From: an uncultured Clostridia bacterium | GTDB taxonomy: Bacteria; Bacillota; Clostridia; TANB77; CAG-508 | NCBI GenBank assembly: GCA_934180065.1 | Contig: CAKPRA010000007.1 | Coordinates: forward strand, 3,784-67,783 | DNA: 64,000 bases | Direction: 5' to 3' | Part shown: positions 34,744 through 49,700 of the stretch, in pieces | Position numbering within the stretch: the stretch's first letter is position 1 | Layout: each line of letters begins with the position of its first letter | Made by a program: the position numbers and the translations under genes | Notes under the pieces: model-generated | The model's database searches: none | What the model was told of the DNA's origin: nothing | The model's input: only the letters and a program-made list of their open reading frames with translations

Positions 34744-37700
34744 ATGAAAAAAAGAAAGAATATATTACTATTTATTATATCAATTATAATTTTAGTAGGA
34801 ATAATATTGTTTGGATTTCTGAATAATAATTTGGAAATAATTAATTTAAAAAAAGAAAAAGAAAATTTAGCATTGTCTAAAATTTCTGGAAGATATGTTA
34901 GAATGGTAGAAGAAATGGGAGATGGAGAATCTGTTGATGGAGAAATCAGAATCTATTCAGAAGGTACACCACCAGACGTAATTGCAGATAGAACATATGA
35001 TTTTACTAATGGATATTGTATGCATCAGGGAGATACATTCAAGGGATATGTTCCTAAAGGAGATAATGTAAAATACGAATCACAATATTCTGGGTACGAA
35101 AAATATGGTGGAAGTATTAGATGGCTATTTGATAATGTAGTACTATTTCCTAGCCCAGCAGATATTGATGAATATAAGTCAAGATTGGCATATATATTAA
35201 ATTATGATACTATAAAGAAAATGGAAAACAATGAGATTTTTAGTGCTCAACAATATGCAGTGTGGCATTTTACAAATGAAGCTAAAACAGATGAATTAAT
35301 ACCAGAAGGAAATATTGGTGAATTAGCTAATAAATTGATAGAAAAAGCTGAAAAAAATTCAAATTACAGTGGAAATGGAGCTTCTACAACTATTACAGAT
35401 AAATCTGATAAAAAATTAGAGAAAATAGGAAATGATTTTTGGATAGGTCCATATAATGTAAATAATAATGGAAAAATATATAAATTAACAATTGATAATA
35501 CAACAATTAATGGAAAAATTGTAAAGATAGAATTATATACAGGAAAGAACTCTGGAAGTAAAATAGATAATGATTCATATAGAACTCAAAGTGGTGATAT
35601 ATATATAAAAATTCCAGGCTCATTAAATAATAATTTTTCTGGAATATTAAGTCAAAAAAATAATTTTTCTGCAAGTATTGATTTAGACGATTATGCAACA
35701 TCTACAAGATACTGGGAATGTGAAAGTAAAGGATATCAACCAGCAGTAACAATACAAAGAGAGCATAAGCCAATAAATATATCAGCAACTGGAACATATA
35801 ATGCACCAGACGGTGAATACCATATGAATATTGTAAAAAAAGCTATATGGGATACAAATACAGATAGTGAATCTGATACAGCTGATAAATATAAAAATGC
35901 AATTGGTGATGCAAAGTTTGAAATAACACAAAGCGGAAAAAATTTCGCACAAACTAATAATGGAAAAACTAAAGATAAAGATGAATTAGTTAGTATATCT
36001 GGAAATATAGGAAGAATAGTATTCAATAATAACGGAAGTTATGGAGATGGAAGAATAAGTATAACAGAAGATAATTGGAGTAATGAAGATTACTATTCAA
36101 TAAAGGAAATTGCAGCACCTGAGGGATATAGTAAAAATAATAGAGAGCTATATTTTGGAGTAACTAAGATATATGATTCTGAATCTAAAAAATATGTAAT
36201 TAATCAAATCATTTGCTATAAAGATTCAAATTATAAAGATGTGATAACAAGTGTATCACCAGAAAAAGATGTTTCAAAGTGGATAAAAATTGGATTTAAT
36301 GGGGAATTATTAAGTGAAAGTGAAAATAATTACGCAATTGCACTTGAGTTTAGAAAAAATGCTATTACAATCACATACAAAGATTATCCAGAAAGTTCGT
36401 ATAATCTAAATATTGCCAAAAAATCTACGGATAGTACAATTGATTCTGCAAATGAATATAAAGACTGCTTAGAAGGCGCGATATTTGAAATTAAACAAAA
36501 TAGAAATGATGGAAGTGGAATACATAATGGTTTCTCTATAAATCCAACAGCAGAGAATAAAAACAATGAGAGCGCATTTGATCATGATTCTGATGGAAAT
36601 CGTATTGTAAAAACATGGAAAGGAACTCTTGCTAAATTAGCTTTTGATGGTCATGGAAGTGATTCTGATGGTAATGTAAAAGTAGATGGAGATAACTATA
36701 ATAAGGAAGATATTTATACTGTAAAAGAAATAAAATCACCTAATGGCTATACAAATGAAGGTAGAGAATTAAAATTTGGAATATTAAAAAAATTATCAGA
36801 TGATAAGAAAAGCTATGTAATAGATAAAGTCAAATTTTATGGATTAAATGTTAGTTCAAATACAGTAATAAAAGAAGTAACTTCTAATGGAAATAGACAA
36901 TGGCTAAAGATTGATAAAAATGGTAATGTAGTTGATGAAAATAGTGATAATTATGTAATATCATTAGATTTTAATCAAACAGCTATTAATGTAATATATA
37001 AAGATCCGGAAATAAAAGGAAACTATGACTTTAAATTAGCAAAACTTGATAGTGCAGACATTTCTAAAATAACTTCATTAGATGAATATGAAAAACTAAA
37101 ATATGTTTCTGGAGTTGAATATGGAGTTTCACAATTAAGAGCATCTGTAGTATCTCCTGTAATTGGCGATAATAGAAAAATAACAACTCAAGAAAGCCCA
37201 GTATCTATTCAAAAAGATGGAACTATTATAGGAAAAGATGTTATAAATAATATAATACATAATGGAAGTTCTGATTATGATAATTATTTAATATATGAAA
37301 CAAATAGTAAAGATGCAGGCTATGTAAAAAAAGATGTATCATTTAATATAGGTGTTTGCGTAACAATAGAAAATAACAATACAGAAAATGCTAAATATGT
37401 TGTTAATAAAATAAAATGTTATAAAAATAAAAGTAATACTGGAGATCCTGATTGTGAAATTAATCAAGGTGAAAAATATGTTGTATTAAATACCGGAAAA
37501 TTTGTTAAATTAGAAGATATATTAAAATTAGATAAAAAACAAAGAGAAGACAAATTATTTACGGCTACGGCAATAATTGGGTTAGATAATAGTTCAACTA
37601 TTTCTTATGTTGGTATAAATCAACAAATTACAGGAAATTATAAATTAAGACTAAAGAAAATATATAAAACAGATGATGGATCAGAGATAGGAGTTAAAGG

Positions 37701-40700
37701 TATAAGTTTCAAAGTTAATAAGAAAATTAACGGAGAAAATGGTACTGGAACTAATTTTAATTTAGGTCCAACAGGAAATAATGGTTATACAAATATATAT
37801 ACATCAAATATAACAAAAGATGATGTTAATAAAACAGATGTATATGAGATAAGTGAAATTGAAGATAGTAATGAAAACTTAATTCAATTAAAGAATCCTA
37901 TAAAGATATTTGTAACTAAAAAATGTCAGAAATCACAGGGAAATAATGATTTAGAAGAGTATGTAATTGATAAAGCTTCATTTGAATATGGAGATGAAGT
38001 AACTGAAGGAGAAACTTCTGAAACAGTGGCAACTCTTGAAGATGGAACTGAGGTATCTGTAAAAATGACTGTTAGCTCTTCAGGAGTATTAATTACAGTA
38101 CCAAATAAATTAAATGGTCACTATAACTTAAATATTGGAAAAAAATCAACTGAAAATAATGAATATAAGAATAATAATGATAGTGATTATATAGCTGGAG
38201 CAAAGTTTAATGTTGAGCAGTATTTAAATGTTAGTCAAAATATTAGTGATATAAATAATATTAATCCAAATAAAAGTGACAGCATAGTTTCACAAAGTGG
38301 AAAATCTGTACCAGTTACTTTTAACAAAAATGCAAATATTGATATTGATAATACTGCATTAGTAGATAGATATAAAATTACAGAAATGGAAGCACCAAAG
38401 GGATTTTCATTAAATAAGTCATTTAAAGATACGGGAACAAAAGATGGAATTTATTTGACAGTTACTAAAACTATGCAAGATGGAGTTTATAAAATAAAAA
38501 ATCTTTCATTAACTAGAATACAAAATGGAAATAGTTATGTAATTAAAGATGGTATAACTGATGATATTATTACTGTTGATGATTATAATTGTAAAATAGT
38601 ATGGAATAAAGATACAAATACTATAGACTTTATTATTGGTGATCCGGTTGCTAATGGAGAATATGATTTTAAAATAACAAAAACAGATGTTACTGGAGAA
38701 ATTATAGACAGTGAGATAACTACATTTGATGTTGATGTTTATAGTCAAAAAAATGAATCAAATGGAAAAGTTTCATTTAGTAATCCAGTTTCATTAAAAC
38801 ATACAGATGGAACTAATGTTGAATTAAAAAATATTAAGGCAACTACTGGTGTTACAACAAATTTAAATAATATTAAAATAGATACTAATGATATAGGTAA
38901 AACATATTACTTTGTAATTACTGAAACTCAGGCACCAGATGCATATTCAATGATTGATTATAAAGTTGTTGTTCCTGTAAAATATGTAGAGCAAGATGGA
39001 AAATATTATATTTCAAAAGATGAATCTTTTGCAGTAACAGCTGACAATACTAAACAATCATTAGAAAAAATGAGTTCAAATGTAAATGAAGTAGTAAAAG
39101 TTGAACCTGATGAAGAGCTTGGAAATACTATTAATGTAAAGGTTCCTAATAAAATAAAGAAAGGAACATATACATTTAAATTTTCAAAGGTAAATCCAGA
39201 TAGAAAAATTATTGGAAGTACAAAGACAAGATTTAATCTTAATGTTTATGCAAAAATGACTGAAAATAGCAATAAAGTATCATTTTCTGACTTAAGAAAA
39301 CTTTATGATGTTAATAATAAAGAAATAATTACTACAGATTTAAAATGTACAATGGGGGTTTGTGGAACTGTTTCTAATATTAAAATCGAGGAAGAAAGTA
39401 TAGGAAAGACTTATTACTTTGTTTTGGAAGAAAATGAAGCACCAGAAGGATTTAATAAAATTGAATATAAAGTAGTAGTTCCTATAACTTATAAACAAAA
39501 TGAAGATGGTTATTTTATTGAACATGGAGAACTATTTGCAGTAACAGCTGATGGTACTAAAAAAGCTATAAAAGATATTGATGAAATTGAGAGAGCTGAG
39601 GACTATTCAAATGCTAATAAACCAAGTATTGTTTTTGTAAAAGTTCCAAATACTCCTAAAGAAGGATCATATTCTTTAAATATTGTTAAAACAAATTTAA
39701 ATGGAAATACAAATAGTAAATTAAATGCTACATTTGATGTTAATGTGTATAAAACAAAAAACATAAATGGTAATAAAGTTGAATTTAGTAATGAGTATAA
39801 ACCTTTAAAAGATACAGCAGATAATAATATTAAAACAACAGATTTAGTAACAGAAAATGAAAACACAATAAATATATCTGGAATAAAAATACAAAAAGCT
39901 GATGCAGGAAAAGAGTATTACTTTATAATTAATGAAAAAGTAGCACCAACTGGTTATAATGGAATTGATTATAAAATAGTAGTTCCAATAAGCTTCATTG
40001 AAAAAACAGTAGATGGAAAAACAGTTTATACAGCTAAAGTTGGAGAAGCTTTTGGATTAAAAAATTCATCAGGAGATACTACAGTTTCTGGAGATATGAT
40101 TAATCTAGATGATAGAGTTTCTATACCAAAAACAACTGACGGAATAATTAGTGTAACTGTTAAAAATAATCAGAAGAATGGTGGATTTAAGTTAAATTTA
40201 GTTAAATATATTAAAGGTTCAACTGCTACATTACCTGGTGCTAAATTTAAAGTTACAATTAAAGATAATGGTACAGGTAAAAATATTTATAGTAAATCTG
40301 ATTTAACAACAGATGGTGAAGGTAAAATACCTGAAATTACTGGATTGGATATTAGAAAGGAAAATGTTTCATATACTGTAACAGTAGAAGAAACTTATAC
40401 TCCTGATGGATATTTAGGATTAAGTGGTCCAATTAAATTTACTGTTAAATCAAGATTTAATACAAATAAAGATGGATATGAGTTAGTAGCAGCAAATCCA
40501 ACAGTAGCAAATGCTAAAAAAGTTGAAGTAAAAAGTGGAGAAATATATATCGAAGCTGAAAACATTCCAGAGCCTTCAATTCACAAAGGTGTAAAAACTG
40601 TGGAAAACCAAGATTCTGGATATTATGATAATGTTGAACATGATTGGGTAATTAACACAACTGTTCCAACTGGAATAAATCAATTTACTAAATATTATGT

Positions 40701-43700
40701 GACTGATAAAATTGACGAAAGATTAGTATTTTCTAGAAATTCAGTTACTGTCAAAGTTATAGGTGGAAATAAATTAACAGCTGGAAAAGATTATAAAGCA
40801 AATTATGATTCAAATACTAGAGTATTGACAGTTTCATTTATAAATGATGATTTTGTAGCTGGAAAGAGCTTACCAGAAAATTCTACAATTGAAATTAGAT
40901 TTAAAACAACATTTGCTAAAGATGAAAATGGAAATATAAAAGCATTGGGTCAAGCTGTACCAAATCAAGCTGAATTAACATATTCTAATGATTCTGAAGA
41001 GCATAAAAAATATTCAGAAACTCCTGAAGTACATACAGGTGGAATTAAATTATATAAATTTGAAGATGAAAATGGAAATGGACAATTTGATAATGGAGAG
41101 CTTAGCTTAGCAGGTGCTAGATTTAAAATTGCTTTGACTGAGCAAGATGCGCTTAATAAAAACTTTATTAAAATTAAAGATAAAAATGGAAACAATACAG
41201 CAAATGATATTGTTGGAGAATCTAATAGTGAAGGTATAGTTGAATTTAAAGGCTTGGAATTTGGTGGAGATGCAAGCTCTAATGTTCAAAACAGGACTAC
41301 TGATAAAACTACTCATGCTTTAGTTTATAATTATGATGAAACAAAAGTATCTTCAGATTTCTGGATTGTTGAAACATCAGCACCAGAAGGATATATTATT
41401 GATGAAACTCCTATTAGAGTGACTATAACAAAAGATAGCTATAATACAGAAATAGCATATATGCCTAAAAAAGCAAATATTTCTATTAAAGGTGAATATT
41501 CTGTTAAATTAAGAAAAGTTAATAATCAGAATAATAATATTCAAAATGCTGAATTTAAAATCTTATCAAGTATTAGTAAAGCAACCAGAAGTTCAGTAAA
41601 AACAGATGCAAATGGTATTATTGATGTTTCTAATGGAAAAGTTAATATTATTGCAAATGATAAAAGTGAAGACGAGAATTCTTCTACTGTTGGAAAAGCT
41701 GATTCATATGAAATTAAAGAGCTTTCTGCAAGTTCATATTTAATATTGAAAAACTCAATAAAGATTATTGTTAATAAAGAGCTTAATGAGGCTGGTGATA
41801 AGTACAGAGTAAGTAGTGTAGAGCTTAGTGAAACTGGAAGAAAGAATTCTACAACATTGATTGTTTCAGATACAAGTAAAACTGCTACTTTAAAAGGAGT
41901 GTTATTAGCTGATAATAAGAAAACGGTTGATGTTAAATTAAGTATTGATGGTAGTGATAACATTTTAGTAAATGTTCCAAATGATGACTTGGAAGGTGAA
42001 TATAAGATTTCATTATTAAAGAAAAATAGTAATACAGGTGAAATATTAAAAGGAATACCATTTAATATAAATGGTACTGCAAGAGCAACAGATGAAAATG
42101 GAACATTAAGCATAACACAAGATAGAGAAGTTGATGGTAGTGTAAAAATTACTAGATCAAATGTTGGAACTCCTGATCAGTATGTAATTAAAGAAGAAAC
42201 AAATGAAAAAACAAAATATGTTTCTATAATAGAATCACCTATTACTGTTAAAGTAAATAAAGGGGAAAACAAGAATAAGAATCAATATATTGTTAAATCT
42301 TTGGAAATTACAGCAACAAGTACTAGTGGAGAAAAGACAACAACAATAACAATTAATGAATCTACCAATACAGGTTCAGGTACATTTTTAGCTAAATGTA
42401 CAGATGGTACAGATGTTAAATGTACTGTAAGGGCTGGAAGTTCAGGAATTACAATAGAGCTTGATAACCCAAGCAAGGCTGGTTCTTACAACTTTGACAT
42501 AAATAAAGTTGTATTAAATGATAACGATGAAGAGCAAGGTCTAGAGGGAGTATCATTTAATGTTAATTTAAATGGATATGAATATCCTTTATCAACAAAC
42601 GCAAATGGATATACAGAAAATATAACAAAAGATATAACAAGTGACAATGTTGATAACAATGATGAATTTGTTATTAGTGAGTTAAGTACAACTCAAACAA
42701 ATATTGTTCAATTAAAGAATAACTTGAAATTGATTGTTACTAAAGGTGTAAATAGCTCTAATAATGGATATGAAGTAAAAACTATGGAATTAGCTGAAGT
42801 TGATGCTAATAATCCACAAAATGTTATAAGAACAACTGGTGTAATTAATATTGATGATTGTTTGAATGATACAGAAAAAAGAGGTACATTATATCTTGAA
42901 AATGTTTTATTAAAAGATGGTAGATCTGTAAATATACGTTTAACAGCAAAAGGAAAGACTGGATTCCAAATTGGTATAAAAAATAGAACTATGACTGGAA
43001 ATTATGTTGTTAAGATTAGAAAAGTTAACTCTGCAACAGGTGAATCTATAGAGGGTATTACATTCTTTACTTTACAAGATAAGTATGAAGATTCATATGA
43101 AGCAACAACTGGAAGTGATGGTATTGCCGAACTAATAAATAAAAAGATAACTAATAATGAAGAAGAATATTACACAATTCTTGAAAAAGAATTACCAGAT
43201 AATTTAAAAGATAAATTATTACAAATTACGGATTATGGATTATACCTAAATATAAAAACTAAAAAGAATGATGATAATTCTGGTTATTTGGTAGATAGTG
43301 TGGAAATGAGTTCAATTAAAATGCAAGATTGCGGTGATGAGGAATTATCTAACAGACAAAAAGAAATTATGGACAAAGCTACATATGATGTAAATGATAA
43401 TGTTATTACTATAACAATCTATAATGAGCCACTTATTGATTATAACTTTAGAATATATAAAGTAAATAATAAAAATGAGGAACTTACAGAAGCTAAATTT
43501 ACTATAAAAGAAGATGGAGTTACTATACTAGAAAATCAAAAATTAAGTGAAATTAATGGATTGATTTCTAGAGCAAAACAGAAGATAAATACTGTACATA
43601 CATATGATTTTTATGAAACAGAAGCACCTTTAGGATATGATAATATTTTCGAAAAGACATATTTAAGAATCACAATAAAAATTGATGATAAAGGTAAAGT

Positions 43701-46700
43701 AACTGCAGATTATAAGGTTGCTCCAAATAGAGAAGTTGGTGGAACTATAAGTGATATGCTACATACAAATGCTATAATTAAAGAGTATAAAGAAGCAAGT
43801 GATAATAATGAAATACTACATGATAATCTAGATAATAGTTTTACATTACATATACCAAACCCTGTAGCAACTGCATCAATTAAATTTGAATTAAATAAAC
43901 ATACTTTAGGTACAACTGATAGTATTGATGGTGTAGGATTTGATATAAGAAGATTATATATTGAAAATGAACAATCTTATAACTATACTGATATTACAAA
44001 TATGTTTGATAATGACCAAAATGGAATAGTAGGTTTAAAATCTATTACAACAAGCTCTCAAATATCAAATATAAATATTGATAATATAAAAGATATTAAT
44101 GTTGGTGATACATATTATTATGAATTAACAGAAAATTCTGGAAAATTCCTTGCTAAATATAAAAAAGTTATAGTTAGAATACATGTAAATAAAGATAAAA
44201 CAATAGTTTCAAACATTATAGCTGTATATGGAATTAAAGATGGAGATAATACGAATAGTTGGTTTACTGAAATCAATAGCGATTATGCTTCAATATCTCA
44301 AAATAATACTAATACAATCTTAAGTCTAGCAAATACTGCAGGATATGCTGTTATTGTAAATAAGAAACAATTTGTTTCTGTAGTACCAAAAGATTCTAAT
44401 GGTAATATTTTGTGGACTGGAATGCAAGGTTTATCAGGAGCAATATTTACAATTAAAGAAGTAGAAAATGATGGAACTGAAAAAATTGTAAATAATTCTT
44501 CTAATGAGCCAATAAATAATAAGGTTTGCACAGGTTCTTTTGCTTGGAGCAGAACAGATGCTACAACGTCTAAGAGATATCATTATACAATAAGAGAAAA
44601 TAGTAGTCCTGATGGTTATATTAATATATTTGATGGAGTAACAATTCATGTATATATTACTATAAAATCTGATGGTACAGTAGATGATTCAGATACTGCT
44701 ACATATTATGAACTTGAATTTGATAGTGGTATTAGTGAGGAAGATAAAGCTTCTAAAACTGAATATTTGAAAGATAAAATAGGAATTAACTTACAAAATA
44801 ATACTATTAATTTAAATATATTAAATAAAAAAGATACTATTAACTTAGCTGTTAAAAAGATATCTGATAAAAAGGATTCTTCAGGAAAATCTATACCATT
44901 AAATAATATTAAGTTCTCTATAAGAGATACATTTGCTCAAGATGTAAGAGATATTATTACAAATGTAGATGGATATGCTGAAGATACAAAACAAATCTCT
45001 ATTCCTCAAGATAGTATATTTAGTTATTATATTGAAGAAACTGAGGTTCCAAGTGGAATTACAATGTTGAAGAATACACGAATTATTGTAAGTGTTGATG
45101 CAACAAATCTAACATCTGCAAGTCAATTGACATCAGATAGATTAACAGTATCACTTAGCAAGACTGGTGAAGGTGGATTAAGTGATGTTAGTGAATTACC
45201 TGGATTAAAGGTTGGTATAGAAGGAAATACTGTTGTTCTAACAGTTCCAAATGAAACAGAAACATATTTATTTAATATGTACAAAGTTGATGAAAATAAT
45301 AATATAATTAAATCTGAAACTGGAAAAGTTGGAGCTAAATTTAAAGTTGATAGATTAATTTCTGTTGATGATAATGGAAGTGAATCATATTTTACATTAT
45401 TAAATAATGTTTTGAAAAATGGAAGTTTATCTGAATCTAATATAATTGATGCTGATAAGGTTTATAAATATAGAATTTCAGAAATATCTTCAAAGACTGG
45501 ATATATAAATGTTTTACAAGGATATGATTTGTTTGTTTATGTTAAAGCAGATAGTCAAGGTAAAAATATTAAAGATGTACCAGAAACATATTATATTTTA
45601 TCTAAGAAAGATGGAGAAAATCAATTATATTCTGAAGATGAAATAAGATCATATATAGATTTAAGTGTTGCAGACAATGTGGTTAATTTATATATTAAGA
45701 ACCCATATGCATATAAATTTGAAATTAACAAAAAGAATTTAGCTGGTACTACAGATGTAGATAAAGCTGTTATAACTGGTGATAGAATTGCAAATGTTAG
45801 TGAAGATTTAACTAATGCAAATAAAACATTATTAAAACAAATTGTTGATGCAAGTGAGAAAAATGATAGCACAGGCGATTCAGAAAAATATATTGCTCAA
45901 ACAATAAAACTAGATAAAAAGACTTCTATAATTTCAGGAAATATAGAAATTAAGGAAAACGTTACTCAAACTTGGAGAATTACAGAAAATAGCGTAGAGC
46001 TTCCATATGTAAATATTTTGAAAGATAAATATTTAATAGTTCAAACAGTATATAGTAAAAACAATGGATTAAAATTAGTTTCACATCAGGAAACGATAAA
46101 CAATGAAAATAAATCTGTAAATTATTATGTATCTGATAAAGATGGTAATAATGTAACAGCAGAGCTTTATGAATATTTAAATGTTGAAACTGTACAAGTA
46201 AATGGAATTTGGACATTATCTGTAACAGTTAAAGACCCTGTAATGTATGAAGTGGATTTAACTAAAGTTGAATATAATCCAAATGGTAAAAATGAAAGTG
46301 ATTATAAACAAATGAAGGGAGCAGAGCTTTCATTAACAAATTCAAATAATGGTGAATCTGCTGAGATTACAAAAAATGGAGAAGCTAAAACAAGAGCATT
46401 ATCTGTTGAAACATCATTAGGTGATTTATCAAAGAGAACTTTTGAAATTAGAGAGCTTTCAACTATAGTTAACCATAAAAATATATTAGAAAATGTTGTT
46501 GTTTATGTTACAACTTCACTTACTGAAGATGGAACTTTGAACTATTCAGTAATATTAAAAGATAATACTGGTAAGACAATAACAGGTACTGAAGAAACAA
46601 ATATATTAGAATATATTAAATTCTTTGAAGGTACTAATGCTGATGGATATAAAGTGCTTCATGTTTATGTTGAAAATCCGGTTGAGTATGACTTTAAATT

Positions 46701-49700
46701 GGAAAAACTTGATACTTCAAAGAAGCCATTATCTGGTACTCAAATTGAAGTTAATAGTAGTAAATCAGGTAAATATTATACAAATGGTAAATCAGAAATG
46801 AGCTTTAAAGAGCAAAATTTAAAACCAGGTGATATAATTACATATACTATCAGAGAAGTTCATACAGTAGCAAATAGTGCATATGTAAATAGATTTTATA
46901 ATACTATTACTTATAAAGTTGAAGTAAAAGCTGATGGTACATTGGAACAAAAAGAAGCATATATTACAACTTCTGATGGAAATAAAAATTTAAGTGAAGT
47001 GAGATTCTTAGACTATGGTATATCAGGTACTAGTGGAAATCAAACTATTTACTTTAAATTGGAAAATCCAACTAAGATTAATGTTGAATTATTAAAAACA
47101 CAAGCTGGAAAAGATGAATCTGCAATTTTAAATACAAACTTTACTATTAATAGTAGTTTGAGTGGTGACCATACTGAAAATACAGATTCTAATGGATTAA
47201 TAAACTTTACAGAAAGTTCTATTAAGCCAGGTGATTATACTTATAAAGTGTATGAAAATAAAGTTGCAAATCCAAACTATGTCAACGTATTAGATGGCAT
47301 GTATATGGAGGTTAATGTTTCAGTTAGTGCTGCTGGATTAATTACAATCAATAGCACAAAATATTATTATAAAGAAAATAATGTAGAGATAACAAATGAA
47401 AGTCTATTAACAAAATTAAGAAAATATGCAACTGCAACAGTTGATGATTCTGCAAGTGTTAAAAAATTAAAATTTGTTGTTAAGGACCCTGTTACATTTG
47501 AATTTAAGGTATTTAAACATACAACTGGAAATGAAAAACTTGAAAATGTTAAATTTAAAATTACAAGTCCTTTATCTGGAGAGCAAACTGCAACAACTGA
47601 TTCAAATGGATATATAACTGTTGATAGTGATAAATGGGTTGAACCAGGTGTTTATAAATATGAAATTACAGAGCTTGAAACTATAGGAAAACAATATGAT
47701 AATATTTTAGATGGATATAAGGTTGTAGTATATTTAAAAATTAGTAACACTGGATTAATTTCTCTTGTTAAAGATGCTAATGGAACAGCATTTACTAAAA
47801 ATGATAAATATAAATATTCTATTGAAAAGATAGATGGTTCTGATGTAAGCAGTGAAGCTTCTGATATTATTCATAAATATATTACGGTTACTCCTACAGA
47901 AGTTAAAGATGCAAAAGATAAAGTAACTGTTTCTGTAGCTAATACAACAGGATACAATATGGATATTATTAAGAAAGATTCTGCCGGAAATAAAGTTTCA
48001 GGATCTAAGTTTACAGTAATAAGAAACAAAACTGTTAAATTATTAGATAATGAAGATGTAACTTCTGATAAAGAAATTACTGAGAGAGATTTATCACAAG
48101 GAAATTATACATTTGATATTACTGAAAATAGTGCTCCAGAAGGTGCATATATAAATATATTAGATGGAAAATTCATTAGAGTATATACATATTTAAGTGA
48201 TAAAGGTGTATTGGATATTAGAAATTCTTCTGGTACAGTTTCAAATAATTATTTTGAGATATATGAAGGAGATATTACTAATACATCAAAAGCTAAATTA
48301 TTAGATAAAAATGATGCAAATTATAAATATTTATATAATTTAATCAGTGTTAATGCACAAGATAAAGACAAAGACGGAATCTATACTATAGATGTTTCTG
48401 TAATAAACCCTGTAAATATCAATGTTGAAGTATTGAAAAAACAATATGGAACAGGCGGTAAGGGAATTGCTAAGACAGAATTTACAATTAGTAGAGATGA
48501 AAATAATAAACATGAAAACGTATTTACAAATAATAGTGGTATATATGATTTCACAGAAGAGCGAATAGCACCAGGGGATTATACTTATACTGTAAAAGAG
48601 CTATCTCCTGCAAGTGGTAAGTATGTAAACATCTTGAAAGATAGATATATGGAAGTATATATTAATGTTAATGCTAAAGGTGAAATAACTGTTAAGGGAT
48701 ATGAATTATTTAGTAAAGAAGGAACCAAACTTTCTTCTGAGATTAAAAATGAGATTTCTAAATATATTGCAATTAGTGTTAATAAAAGCTCTGAAACTCA
48801 AAAATTAGTGATTACAATTTATAACCCTACAACAATGACTTTTGACTTGTATAAGAGCGATATTGATAATAAACCTTTGGCAAATGCTAAGTTTAAAATT
48901 TCAAGAACACTTGTAAAAGTATATGCCAATAATAAAACTACAAAAGATATTAATGAACTTGAAACTACAACTGATAAGTTAGGTAAAGCTTTATTGAATA
49001 ATGATAAAATTCTTGATCCAGGTATTTATAAATATGAAATTACTGAGTTAAATGCTCCAGGAAATCAATATGTAAATACACTTGAAAATATTAAAGTTGT
49101 TATCTATGTAAAACTAGCTTTAAATGGTAATGTTTCAATTGTGGCAAACAATAGTGGTACAGAATTTAAATCTGACACTGTATATAAATATTATGTTTTG
49201 AATTCTGATAATTCTGTTGCAAGTAAAGAAGTTCAAGATTTAGTTCATAAATACTTTACTGTTACAACAGAGCAACAAAATAATTCTATAGGTGGAATAA
49301 AATGTGATGTTATAAATCCTATAAGATATAAAGTCGATATTATTAAAAATGACGAAAGAGCAAAACCATTGAGTGGTACTAAATTCTCAGTAGTTAGAGA
49401 TGATGGTATTAAGGTCCTTGATAATGCTGAAATTACAACAGATGTTGAGATTGAAGAAAATTATATTGAACAAGGTGACCATGTATACTATATTACAGAA
49501 AATAGTACTGTTCCGGGATATATTAATAAACTTAAAGGTATGTTTATAAAAGCATATATTAATGTAAGTGCACAAGGTGTGGTTACAGTTAATAAATACG
49601 AAATTTATAAAGGTACAGTTGAGGATATTAGTAAATCAGTATTACTTGATAAAAATAAAAACTTAGAATTGTACAATTTAATTGGTGTTGAAAGTGTTGT